In this document: piece by piece, positions 1-53,464 of the stretch
How positions within the stretch are numbered: the stretch's first letter is position 1
Layout: the number at the start of each line of letters is the position of its first letter
DNA from: Portunus trituberculatus
Taxonomy: Eukaryota; Arthropoda; Malacostraca; Decapoda; Portunidae
NCBI RefSeq assembly: GCF_017591435.1
Contig: NC_059289.1
Span: forward strand, 19,011,773 to 19,075,772
DNA: 64,000 nucleotides
Direction: 5' to 3'
The notes under the pieces: generated by a model
The model's database searches: none
What the model was told of the DNA's origin: nothing
What the model saw: only the letters and a program-made list of their open reading frames with translations
Program-made: the position numbers and the translations under genes

Positions 1-2385
1 AAGGGTTGATCGTCTCTGAAAGGACGTGGAATGATGTAGGGTAGTATTATCAGCATAGGAGTGGATAGGGCAAGAAGTTTGGTTAAGGTCATTAATGAAT
101 GATAGAAAGAGAGTAAGTGATATGATAAAAACCTAAGGAACACTATTGTTAATAAATTTAGGAGAAGAGCAGTGCCCGTCTACCACAGCAGTAATAGAAC
201 GGTCGAAAAGGAAACTTGAGGTAAAGTTGCAGAGAGAAGTATAGAAACTGTAGGAGAGTAGTTTTGAAATCAAAGTTTTGTGCCAGATTCTATCAAAACT
301 TTTGATATGTCTAACAAATCACCAAAAGTTTCACCGAAATCTCTAAAAGAGGATGACCATGACTCAGTAAGGAAAGTCAGAAGATCACCAAAAGAGCGAC
401 CTTGACAAAAGCCATACTGGCGATCAGACAGAAGATTGTGAAGTGACAGATGTTTAAGAATCTTCCTATTGAGAATTGATTAAAAACTTTAGACAAGCAA
501 GAGATTAAAGCTATAGGACGGTAGTTAGAGGGATTAGAACGGTCACCCTTATCAGGAACAGGCTGAATGTAGGCAAACTTCCTGCAAGAAGGAAAGGTAG
601 AAGTCGGTAGACATACTTGAAAGAGTTTGGCCAGCACTGAAGTACAGTTTTTGAGAACAATAGATGGGACCTCTTCAGGTCCATAAGCCTTCTGAGGGTT
701 TAGGACAGCAAGGGCATGGAAAACATTATTACGAAGAACTTTTATTGTAGACATGAATTAGTCAGATGGAGGAGGAGATGGAGGTACAGGCCCAGAATCA
801 TCCAAGATGGAGTTGTTATCAGAGGTTTGAGAGAAGAGTTCAGCTTCAGAGACAAATAAGATGGCAGTTGTGCCATCATGATGAGATAAGGGAGGGAAAG
901 ATAAAAAGTAAAGTTATTGGAGATGTTTTTGGCTAGATGCCAGAAGTCACGAGGGAGTTTGAGTTTGAAAGATTTTGACATTTTCTATTTATGAAAGAGT
1001 GTTTGGCAAGTTGAAGAACAGACTTGGCATGATTCCGGCAGAGATATAAAGTGCATGAGATTCAGGAGATGGAAGGCTCAAGTACCTTTTGTGGGCAACC
1101 TCTATCATGTATAGCACGATAACAGGCTGTGTTAAACCAAGGTTTAGAAGGTTTAGGTTGAGAAAAGAATGAGGAATGTACGCCTCCATACCAGACACTA
1201 TCACCTCTGGTATGCGTTCAGCACAAAGAGATGGGTCTCTGACACGGAAACAGTAATCATTCCAGGAAAATCAGCATAATACCTCCTCAGGTCCCCCTAC
1301 TGGCAGAGGCAAAACGCCAGAGGCACTTCCGCTTTGGGGATCCTGAGGAGGGATTGGAGAAATAGGACAAGATACAGAAATGAGATTGTGATCGGAGGAG
1401 CCCAACGGAGATGATAGGGTAACAGCATAAGCAGAAGGATTAGAGGTAAGGAAGAGATCAAGAATGTTGGGCGTGTCTCCAAGACGGTCAGGAATACGAG
1501 TAGGGTGTTGCACCAGTTGCTTTAGGTCATGTAGGATAGCAAAGTTGAAGGCTAGTTCACCAGGGTGGTCAGTGAAGGGAGAGGAAAGCCAAAGCTGGTG
1601 GTGAACATTGAAATCTCCAAAGATGGAGATCTCCGTGAAAGGGTAGAGGGACAGGATGTGCTTCACTTTGGAAGTTAAGTAGTCAAAGAATTTACTATAG
1701 TCAGAGGAGTTAGGGGAGAGATAGACAGCACAGATGAATTTAGTTAGAGAGTGTTGAACCTAAGCCAGATGGTAGAAGACTCGGAAGATTCAAGAGCTTG
1801 GGCACTAGAGTAAGTTAAGTCGTTGCGCATATAAACACAACATCTAGCTTTGGAGCGAAAATGAGAATAGAGAAAGTAGGAGGGAACAGAAATGGGGCTA
1901 CTGTCAGTTGTCTCAGACAGCTGTGTTTCGGTGAGGAAAAGAAGATGAGGTTTAGTAGAGGAGAGGTGGTGTTCTACAGATTGAAAAGTACATCTAAGAC
2001 AGCGAATGTTGCAGAAGTTAATGAAGAAAAAGTTGAGGGAGGTGTCAAGACATTTTGGGTCCCCAACGAGAAAGCAGTCCGACCTGGGGACATTTCTGGT
2101 CCCCTCTCCAGAAGGGGACTCCGAGTCTGGATTTGGAGTCACCGTTTTGAATTTTGAGTTTTAAGTGAAGGGTGTGTGTGGTAAGTGCGTGTGGTTTTGT
2201 GCGAAGAAGGAGAGTTGTCTTTAGAGGGCAGGCTGTGACTGCCCCCTTGAGTTGTGAGACACAAAGGGAAACGTTCAGCGAGATCACAACTATCTGTAAT
2301 GGAAGATTCACAGCACCCCTTGAACTAGTGCTAGTAAACTATAGTGAACTAGTGGGAGTAAATTTTTGTTTCGGTAGGTGTCTAC
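1..2385 (-). mobile_element. LINE B copy 1, Jockey-like non-LTR retrotransposon, decayed
   Basis: Read on the - strand from about 2385 down to the window edge, this is a degraded non-LTR retrotransposon. The 5' end (near 2375, GACACCTACCGAAAC in sense) is shared with copies ending near 21858 and starting near 37020. Endonuclease pieces lie at 1744-2142 (TETQLSE, CVYMRNDLT) and 1271-1666 (ISIFGDFNVHHQLW, then LGSSDHNLIS, matching the APE-type GDFN and SDH motifs). Reverse transcriptase fragments lie at 377-754 (NPSNYRPIALISCLSK). Frames are broken by several indels and the 3' part of the RT runs off the window. It is not functional. Clade assignment to Jockey-like is by motif style. Confidence 0.85.
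1271..1666 (-). pseudogene. APE-type endonuclease fragment of LINE B copy 1
   Basis: A 131-residue open stretch carries the C-terminal half of an exonuclease-endonuclease-phosphatase domain. It has the DFN motif (FGDFNVHHQ, about residue 17) and the SDHN motif (about residue 91) that supply metal and catalytic residues in APE endonucleases. In LINEs this domain nicks the target DNA to prime reverse transcription. The frame ends just after a proline-rich segment, where a frameshift separates it from the RT. It is part of the 1-2385 element. Confidence 0.75.
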
Positions 2386-2469
2386 CTCTTTGATATGATA
2401 ATCAGTTTTCCTTATCCTCTATTGAGTCTATTCCCACAAACACTAATAAAACAATCAGTCTTTTAAATG

Positions 2470-3160
2470 ATCGAGAACATACGCTGCAATATTCAATACT
2501 CCTCTCAACCCTCATAATTACAACAAACACGCCTCCATTTATATCACTGAGAAAATTACGTAGGTTTTGCTATAACCCTTTAGTACTGATACGCCTTTTT
2601 ATAATTTTTTTTTTGGTATGGATAGACGATTTTATTTGCAGCAGGAAGGGTCTATGGAGGTCAGAAGGTTAATGGCCAGAGTCTTCACTATTTTTAATCT
2701 ACACATAAGTTTCTGAAGCTGTATAAAATCACGAAATAGTAATGAGAATGAATATGAAAACGCGGCATGGCATTGAAGAGGTTAAATTCTGGTTCTTCTT
2801 TATCTCCAGTTCACAATTATTTCTTAATCACGAACATAAGCTACAGTATTCAATGCTTATCATGACAGTTACAACACAGTCATCCATTTAACTTATCAAA
2901 AAATGACAGGTTTTGCTGTAATACTGTAAATTCTTGTCCTCTATCTCTAAAGCTCAATCATTCCTTTCTCGAGGCTACAATATTCAGTGCCTATCATAAA
3001 CAGTTACAACACACACAGTCATCCATTTAACTTATCAAAACATGACGCAGATTTTACTATAATAAGTTTTTGTCCATTTAAAAAACAAATCTCAATCATT
3101 CCTTAACCGAGGATACAGTATTCAATGCTTATCATTAAGATTACAACACAACCAATGTAG
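2470..3160. repeat. diverged tandem repeat, unit about 130-145 bp
   Basis: A block containing CA(A/G)TATTCA(A/G)TGC, then TTACAACAC, CATCCATTTAACTTATCAAAA and TTTTGCTGTAAT-like segments recurs near 2490, 2842, 2973 and 3116. The last three copies are spaced about 131 and 143 bp. Copies differ by many substitutions, so the array is old. It lies just upstream of the first visible exon. No coding potential seen. Confidence 0.6.
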
Positions 3161-3162
3161 AC

Positions 3163-3450
3163 TAAGGTATGAATCTTCCATCATCTTCACTGCTTCTTGT
3201 TACCCTTCGCTATAATTTTAGGCCGGTGCTGCTGTGATGATTGTTTGACTGAGCAATGGCAATATGTGATTAATCATCTGTCTATATATCTATTCCAGCT
3301 AGGGTGTAAATCTTCCATCATCATTGCTTCTTGTTACCCTCCGCAGATTTTGTCCCGGTGCTGTTGTGATATGTGTTTGGCCGACTGGCTGTGGCTGTGG
3401 CTGGTGGCTGTGGCGTTATGGGGCTAATTGTGTCTGTGTATCTGTTCCAG
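3163..3450 (+). repeat. tandem duplication spanning the exon 1 splice acceptor
   Basis: Two diverged copies of about 150 bp follow each other. Both begin near AATCTTCCATCATC (3172 and 3308), contain GCTTCTTGTTACCCT and CCGGTGCTG, and end with a pyrimidine-rich TCTATTCCAG (AG at 3297-3298) or TCTGTTCCAG (AG at 3449-3450). Only the second AG is followed by the open exon. The first is a decoy acceptor about 152 bp upstream. Confidence 0.65.
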
Positions 3451-44154
<40,704 letters not shown>

Positions 44155-45210
44155 TGTGTGACCTGCTGTGGCACATAAAAAGGTCAGGAGAGTAGGGTTG
44201 CAATGGTTTTTCTTGTATTACTGTGTATGTACCATATATTATTGTGCCTTTATTATCAGAAATCAAATTTTGGATAGTTTATTATGTGCATTAGTGTTAA
44301 ATGATGTACCAATTTGACTTTTGATTGTAAAGGAATGGTGTTTTAAGGTATGTATTCAATAATACCTATCATTCTGTTTGCCTGAATAGTCTCCTCTATT
44401 TCAGTCTCCTTTTTATCTATTTCTGTTTTGGATATCTTAAAAATGTTGACGATTACTGTATGTCCTCAAATGAACTGGTTTATGTCTTTTTTTATCATTC
44501 AGTTTCCCTAAAAGAGATATATGAACTATTGGAGGGATTTTTTCTCAAAAAAAAAAAAAAAAAAAACTACAAAAACACAGTTACTACCACTTCTGCTTCT
44601 TACTACCACCACTGTACTCCTTCATAGAGTCATTACTACCACTTTACTACTACTATTAATACTTCTTACTTCTTTCACTACTATTACTAGTCCCACTATT
44701 GTATTCCTTCACAGAGTCATTACTACCACTTCTTCTACTACAATTACTTCTTACTTCTACTACTACAGTATTACATTCCTTCACAGCCATTATTACCACT
44801 TCTGCTTCCTACTACTATTGTTACCACTGTTGCATTCCTTCACAGAGTTGATGGAGAGTAGCATGATGAGGCAGCAAAGGAAGCCAAGATTGGAAGCATC
44901 ATGAAAGTATCTCAAGAACCCTTTGCTTGCTTAACTGTCATGTTTTACTTTCCTTAATGTAAGTTTCCTATATTATTCTTTTTTATTTAATTTTCTTGGC
45001 ATTTCTGTGGAGTCTTGTGATCTGTTTTCTCTGGTACTGAAGAATCTTGGTCTGTGATCTCTTGTAAGTTGAGACACACATGTTTATTCCTGTGGTGTTG
45101 CATTTGTTTAGGGTTTTTTCCCACGTGTCTTTCTTTTTTTAACTTAAAATTTGCATAGTTAGCACTATAAATAATGCTTGTTTCTGGGAAGGTACAGTAC
45201 TATTTGGAGG

Positions 45211-45263
<53 letters not shown>

Positions 45264-45554
45264 CCCAGATCAATGATAAAGGTTAGAGTAGTGTGGTGTC
45301 TTGCTTGTCTCCACTGTAAACCAACACTAGCTGTAAACTAACAACAAGGCTATTACTACTGACTGCTGTTACTAGGATCAGTCACAAGAGTACCATGTAG
45401 ATCTAAGTGTACACGAGAAAGCCACAGTATTTTTGCTATGGATGATAATAATGTAATATGAGATAATTATGATTGACATGTAGTTTGTGCCAAAGTATTT
45501 TTCACGTATATTCTTGTAAGCTTTTCTTGAAGGATAAGAGGAGCCTTTGGATGT

Positions 45555-45558
<4 letters not shown>

Positions 45559-45610
<52 letters not shown>

Positions 45611-45678
45611 ACGCTGCAAATTAACATCTACATCCACACACTTGCTAAATTCTCCTGAGTGCGTCATGGGAGGCCAAT

Positions 45679-45717
<39 letters not shown>
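45559..45717 (+). repeat. (GT)n and (AGC)n
   Basis: (GT)n 45559-45609 and, after 70 bp, (AGC)n of about 12 units at 45680-45717. Confidence 0.9.
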
Positions 45718-45718
<1 letters not shown>

Positions 45719-46042
45719 TCACAACTCCCACACTTATTGTGACCCTGTTTGGGAATGAGGTTTTCCACTCTGAGACTCAACGTTTTGTGAATATGAAGGT
45801 GCATACAGTGAGAATGTGTATTAATAGTGGTACACTTTCTGCTAGACCTGCAAAGAGGTATCCATGCTAAATGATGACATGTATTGTCTGTCACTCACTG
45901 CCTTCCATGAAGGATGGTAAGGATGGTAAGGGGAGTGGGTGTGTGTTGAGGGAGGCAGAATACCTATGGACACACATTATGTAGTGATATATTTATCTCT
46001 GCTGCTTTGATTGGTCCCTGTGTGTGTGTGTGTGTGTATGTA

Positions 46043-46102
<60 letters not shown>

Positions 46103-47907
46103 TTTCCATATTCAGTAGAGCAGCTATATGTATAAGATGAAAAAGCAATTATGTATCACTACATATTTAATTATGCAACTGTTCCAAGTCAGTGTGGTAG
46201 TTTCTCTGAGGTGACTGACACTAGGCCTCAGATGATGATTCTTTTCTAAGTGAGGGAAGTGATGCTCCTTAACACTACAAAAACAGAACAAACTGCCACT
46301 TGTTTTATGTAGGGAGTTTTACCAAGATCTTATTTTATAACAGTTCCTTTTGAACCTGTTTTGTGTTGCGTGTTTTCATACAGTATGTCATTGTGATGTG
46401 TTAATAGTACAGTATATGCTGTATATATTTTTTGATAACTTGTATTGTGGTGTGGTTACTTTACCATTTGTTATACCTGTCAAGGATTAAAGAGTGTGCT
46501 TACCACAAAGAAATAGGGAAAGTTAGCATCATAGGACATAATAAGCAAATTATTAACACAACTTAAGTTCATGTCTAACTATGTTGAAGGAAGTTTTTAT
46601 CCATATGAGTTTCAGAGTCACCAAAAATAAGTTTTGGTGGAGAGAGTTTGTTTTACCAAGGATGTATCAAGTACATCCCTCCATGAGATGTCACAGAATC
46701 AGATTGTTTTCACTTTTACCGGTGTTTTGTGCAGTGTAGAATCACTGAGGTAATGATCTGAACATTCCATGGTGGTGCTTGTGTTGGTGAAATGCCCCCA
46801 GTTGGGGATGGTAGGGAAATGAGGGGAAGGTATGTCACTACAACACAGGAAGGTAGTACAGTGTTATGTTGACAGTACACTAGTTCTCCTACACACAGTG
46901 GGGACTAAACTCATGTACTGTATTTGTGTTAGTTGAGTTGTGTGTGTTCTTTCCTTGGAGTAGTGCAGCACATACAAAACTAGTATTCTCTGTACTGCTG
47001 TCAGTGACACAGATCATTGTGGTGAGGTAGAGATGGAGAAATCATACATATCTCTTTGTGGTTATCACTTGCAAGCTCGTAATGATGCTGACGGAAGTGA
47101 TAGCAGGCTTATGTTTTAGGATTAATCTGTGTTCATTATGCTAAGGCAAAGTTTCAGGCTTGGTTCATTTCTTGGTCATGGCACAAACCATTGATTCCAG
47201 ACACAGAACTTTCCTGTGTGGAGACTGACACGTCTTGAATCAACTAATTGTAGATCATCGACTACAGCAACCTCCAATTTTTAAGTGTGTAGGTTCTTCC
47301 AGTAAGTAAAAAATGCAGCTTATTCCCACCCATCCTAAGAATACAGAAAAGTTCAGTGTCTAGAAGTTTCCAAGCATTAGATATGAGATAAGTATCATTC
47401 ATATATGTACACATCCTTGAAGCTCCTGCACTCTCATATGCTTCTACTCAACAGACACATGTGTGGACAGTCACATGTATTCTTGTGCTCCTGCTGGACT
47501 GAGGTGCCCATGCATTAGAGCTTTATATGTGTATAGTTCCTTAAAAGTACCAGTTTACCTACTAGAGATACAAGTTTCACTCTTGATTCTAAGACAACTG
47601 CAGGAAGCCATGTGTTGATATGTTATACAAGCACAAGTATGCTGTAGGAATGTAGCCTTAGAATTTAGGAAGACATAATGATCCTTCACTGGGTACTGGA
47701 TGGTTAAGGCAGGAGCACATGTACACAGGACGTTCACCATCCATGCAGATCATCATCACACTTTTCCTTATGGCAGCTATGAGAGGAGGAGGTGCAGGCT
47801 TGATTACAGGTGTCACTGCCAGAGGAAATGAGGTGGCCAGACAGGTACACAGGGGATCACTCCTGTCGGTGTCATCAGGCCTCACATCTCTTCCTGCATG
47901 TGTAGTG

Positions 47908-48426
<519 letters not shown>

Positions 48427-49616
48427 TATATAATATATATAGTTAGATGTAATTGTATGCAGGATCAAACATAACGTAAGGCCACAAATTATATGGATAT
48501 ATTTTTTTTCTGTATTTTGATGGTCCTGCATATAGAGTATGATAAACATTGGTAGCTTTAGTGCATAGGTGTGTAGGATGGCTAACAGAGATGGGATGTA
48601 AGCATCAGTAGCGCATCATACTAATAAGCTATGTTAAGAAGAAATTCATGTAGGCTTGAATTTGCATAACATGATATAGTAAAGATTGCTTTGAATGCTC
48701 ACTGCTAAGCTCAGCGAGTGGTGTTTTCTACTCTTGAGTTCAACACTTTCAACACCACAATGCCACCACAGAAAAAGTATCTCTTGCTTTGCGAGTGTTC
48801 ATTGATATGTATATTGTATTATTTTGTAAGGGATAAAGCTCCATATCTTGAGGTCACAGGCAAGCCACTGACCCTTCAGCCTGTGCCTGCTGCCTTGGGT
48901 GACCCTGCAAGGGAGTTGGGGGTGATGGGGGGTGTCACCTGTTGCCTGCAGGGCCTAGCCAAGGCTACAAGTCGTCTTTAGATTCTGGCTGAGTGGATCT
49001 CTCACACCACAAGCCCTTGCCTTCACTGCTCTTCCACTAACTTACACAATTCTCTGCCTCTAGCCATGTAATACTGTACTTTATTACATCCTTATTGATT
49101 TTGATTGGTTAATTAAGTTTTGCCCCATTTCCTCTTTTTCATGTGTAACTTTCTCGAGAGAGTGTAAATCTGAACATTTATCTTGGCCTGTGTGTCAAGG
49201 TTCAGCTGCCTGTGTGTGTTGTCTAAAAGCTTTCTGCCTTTGGGAACTACTACTACTGTGTCATTCCCCCATGGAGTATGTCTCTGCCAGTGGCCAACCT
49301 CCAGCACAGAGAGGTACATATATAAAGTCCATGTTTCAATGTAGAGCATCAATTAGACAAAAGAAAGCGTCAAATAAAGATACTAAATATCTATCATAGA
49401 CTTAAAAAAGAAGAATTTGAACCGAATGTCCAAGGTGACTCTCTTACTCTGTTGATATTTCCTCATACACTCCATAGGAAGTAGGAAGGGGTGGCTTTTT
49501 ATCATTTCTCTCATCCACTGTTTACTTTGAAAGGTAGATGAGTCTTTCTTTCTCCTCTAAATGCCTTGCTATCACCTATACTCAGCATAGATTGTACAAT
49601 ACAAGGATGCAGTGTG

Positions 49617-49767
<151 letters not shown>

Positions 49768-50390
49768 TTACCTAATTGTATTTACCTAATTGTAACATAC
49801 GGAAAAGAGCTATGCTCGTGTTGTCCCGTCTCCATATCTATTAATGTCCAGCTTTTCTTAAAATCATGAATATTCCTTGCGTTGACCACTTCCACGTCTA
49901 AACTATTCCATGCTTCCACCCTTCTATGAGGAAGCTATATTTTTCACATCTCTCCTATAAGTGGCCATTTTAGTTTTTCCCATGCCCTCTCGACATTCTT
50001 CCATTCCACATACACAGATCTTCCCTATCCATTTTTTCCATGCCAATCATCACTCTGTATATTGCTATCAGGTCTCCCCTTTCTCTTCTGTTTTCCAGGG
50101 TTGGAAGTTGCATTCTTTTCAGTCTGTCTTCATAAGTCAAATCTCTTAAGTCAGGCACCATTTTCGTTGCAGCCCTCTGTACTTTCTCTAGTTTCCTTAT
50201 GTGTTTCTTTAAGTTCGAGCCCACTGTATTGTTGCATATTCAAGCCTCGGTCTTATCATTGCAGTAATTATTTTCTTCATCATTTCTTCATCTAGATATA
50301 CGAACGCCACTCTTATGTTCCTCAATAAGTTCAATACTTCTCCAATTATTTTGTTTATATGTCTCTCTGGCGATAGGTCATTGGTAATTG

Positions 50391-50792
50391 TCACCCCAAG
50401 GTCTTTTTCTTCATGACTGGTTTTATGTCTTCATTTCCTATCTTGTACATACTCCTGATTCTTCTTTCACTCTTGCCAAACTCTATTTTCTTGCATTTTG
50501 TCGTGTTGAACTCCATTTGCCATGTACAGCTCCATTTCCATATTCTGTCCAAGTCTTCCTGGAGTAGTTCGCAATCTTTGTCACATCTCACTTTTCTTAA
50601 CAATTTTGCATCGTCTGCAAATAGGCTCACATAACTGGACACCCCATCCACCATGTCATTTATGTAGACTGCGAACATTACTGGTGCCAACACTGATCCC
50701 TGTGGAACTCCACTCTCCACCAATCCCCATTCTGATGGTCTGTCCTTAATTATTGTTCTCATTTCTCTTCCTACCAAAAGTCTTCCATCCAT
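50391..50792 (-). pseudogene. LINE A copy 4 RT palm fragment with intact FADD
   Basis: A 133-codon frame holds GREMRTIIKDRPSEWGLVES, GVPQGSVLAPVMFAVYINDM, SSYVSLFADDAKLLRKVRCD and WSCTWQMEFNTTKCKKIEFG. The catalytic FADD is intact. It is joined upstream to 50771-51034 (YLDLKKAFDKVPHQRLIWKL) and downstream to 50209-50394 by single shifts. Confidence 0.85.
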
Positions 50793-50949
50793 TTTAGTAA
50801 ACTGCCATGCACTCCTCCTACCATTTCAAGTTTCCAGATCAGTCTCTGGTGTGGTACCTTATCAAAGGCCTTTTTTAAATCCAGATATATTCCATCAGCC
50901 CAACCATCTCTTTCCTGTATTACATCTATCACCCTCGAATAGTAACATA

Positions 50950-51594
50950 TCAGGTTTGTCGTGCATGAACGCCCTTTCCTAAAACCAAATTGACACTCAC
51001 AAAGTATGTCATTTTCTCCAAGAAGTCTGTCCATCTAGTCTTCACCACCCTCTCACACATCTTAGCTACCACACTTGTAAGTGACACTGGTCTATAGTTC
51101 AATGGGTCTCTCTTGTTACCTGATTTATAGATTGGGACAATGTTAGCTCTTTTCCAGTCTTGGGGCACTACACCTTCCCTTAATGAGGCATCAATTACTT
51201 CACAAACTTTTTCTGCCAATTGCTCCCTGCATTCTCTTAAAATCCATCCTGATACCCCATCAGGTCCCACAGCTTTTCTCACTTCTAAACTCCCCATCAT
51301 GTTCTTGATCTCCTCCACCGTTACTTGAAACTCCTTCATAATCCCTTTCTGTTCCATTACCAGTGGTTTGTCAAAAGCAGTCTCCTTTGTGAATACCTTC
51401 CGAAAGCATCCATTCATAGCCTCTGCCATTTCCCTGGGATCTTCACTGTATACTCCATTTACTTCTAAACTTTCAATACTTTCTCTATTTTTGATGTTGT
51501 TGTTCACATGTCTGTAAAAAAGCCTTGGTTGGTCTTTACATTTATCAATTATATCCTTTTCTTGTTTCTTTCTTTCTTCTCTTCTAATCAACAC
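50950..51594 (-). pseudogene. LINE A copy 4 linker and RT N-terminal fragment
   Basis: A 214-codon frame covers DIIDKCKDQPRLFYRHVNNN, INGCFRKVFTKE-like sequence, VGPDGVSGWILRECREQLAE, KRANIVPIYKSGNKRDPLNY and RPVSLTSVVAKMCERVVKTR. These are the fingers subdomain motifs of CR1/L2-type RTs. Confidence 0.85.
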
Positions 51595-52631
51595 ATATTC
51601 ATTTCTTGCTCTTTTGTAACTTTCCCACTGCTTAATCCGTCTTTTCCTTCTCCACCTCTTCCATGCATCCTCTTTTCTTGTTCTAGCCTTTTCACATCTA
51701 TCGTTAAACCAGTCCTGCTTTCCAACTTCTCTATGTTGTCTTATTGGTACAAATTTTTCTCACCTTCTTTGTATATTTTTATAAATTCCTTCCACTTTTC
51801 ATTTGCTCCTTAGCACTCTTGAATTTCATCAATTTGTCTCTTGAAAGAATTTCTTTAGGTTTCCAAAATCTGTCTTGGCATAATTCCATCTTCCCACTTT
51901 ATATTCTTCATTTCTTCTAGATTTCTCTTCGTCTATCACCTTGAACTCCAAAACTGCATGATCACTCTTTGCTAAAGGGCACTCCACCCTCATCTCCTCA
52001 ATGACCATTGGCTCTGTACTAAAGACCAAGTCCAGTCTTGACGATGCTCCCTCTCCTCCAAACCTAGTATCTTCTTTGACCCACTGAGTTAACACATTTT
52101 CCATTGCCAGTGTCAATAGTGTATTTCCCATGTTGTCTCTGATCCTTCCATTGACCAGTCCTCCCAACACACCTCTTTACAATTAAAATCTCCCATCATT
52201 ATAGTTCGTTCACAGCCACCCAACATTTCTTCCAGACATGTTCCTGTATCACTTATCATTTCTTCATATTCCTGTACTGACCATGCATTTGTCTTAGGTG
52301 GTACGTACACCACTATGTAGTGCCTCTTTTTCCTTCATTAGTTTCTGCTCTGATCTTTAGCACTTCTGCCTTTCCCATACCTTTTTCACTTGATCCACCT
52401 TTATATCTTTTTAACCAGCAACATCACTCCTCCTCCCATCTTACCTACTCTATTTCTTTTCCAAACGTTATATTTCCTTCTCCAACCTTCATCAGGTCTT
52501 CTCCCTCTCTCAGTTTTGTTTCAGTAAGACCCACAATATCTGGGTTCTTGTCCCTCAAGTAATCGTTGAGTTCTAAAATCCCCGATATCACTCCATTTAT
52601 GTTGGAATACATTACATTTCGCTCATATGTA

Positions 52632-52634
<3 letters not shown>

Positions 52635-52690
<56 letters not shown>
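52635..52690 (+). repeat. (GT)n at the 5' junction of LINE A copy 4
   Basis: An uninterrupted (GT)n tract, (AC)n in LINE sense, immediately before the endonuclease-encoding 5' region. Confidence 0.95.
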
Positions 52691-52691
<1 letters not shown>

Positions 52692-53464
52692 ACTAAGCAT
52701 GGCAGGTGAGGTACACATGTCTAAGGCCAGGGAACAATGTGGTCTATGTCAACAACTTTCCAACAATAAATCTTGCTCTGTTATGCACATTAGGAAAGTG
52801 AGTTTATTTTGAAAACCTGACAAAGGGGATTCTTCAAGACCATCAAGATTCTAAATGCTTTTATTTGTGAACAAATCAATGTTAAGTGTATGTATGAACC
52901 TCTCAGTTTTCTGAGTAAACAATGTTGTTATAAGGAGTAAATATATTTTTTTTATATCTATAGTGATATTACCAAGTAATAATAATGATGACAATACTTT
53001 TTTCTCAAAAAACATAATATTTCCCTATCTGAACTCTAAGCTGCTTACATGTGGAAAAGATAAATTAATGTACAAGATCATACAAGGAGGTAAGACCATT
53101 TATTCATTTATTAATTTCTTTCCTTAATTTGTGGTGCTGGATTTTATTTGATTCGCAGAGTATACATACAATTCAAATCTTGTGCATGCATACACTATAT
53201 GTTACATGAATGGCAATAATACTCTTACTTTCAACACTGCTATTCATTTTTTTTTCAGGGAGACATGGAGAGGCAGCTCTTCCTTGCCCAGGTGAGTAAA
53301 GGGTGGTGACCTCTGGGTCTCTCCTGGTTTGGCTTGGGGCAGATCAATAACTCAGCAATAGTTTTTGGTCAAAAGAACAGGTCATTAGCAACACAATGTG
53401 AATGGTTGACTCTAGGGGTTAGTGGAGTAGGTCATGAATTATTAACAGTGACTGGCTGTCCCTC
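52691..53464. other. AT-rich spacer with one exon-like segment
   Basis: Unique AT-rich sequence. The only notable feature is the short splice-bounded segment at 53259-53291. Confidence 0.4.
53259..53291 (+). CDS. candidate 33-bp microexon
   Basis: A strong acceptor (CATTTTTTTTTTCAG) and consensus donor (GCCCAG|GTGAGT) enclose 33 bp that is open in phase 0 (GDMERQLFLAQ). It could be an alternative 3' exon of the host gene or belong to another gene. No partner exon can be assigned, so this rests on splice signals alone. Confidence 0.25.

Noticed and set aside
2470..3160. CRISPR array
   Set aside because: The repeats are about 130-145 bp, diverged and without spacers; this is a eukaryotic tandem repeat.
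48718..48981. 87-codon frame with fairly normal composition
   Set aside because: No splice signals or family match. It starts in an AT-rich flank and could be chance.
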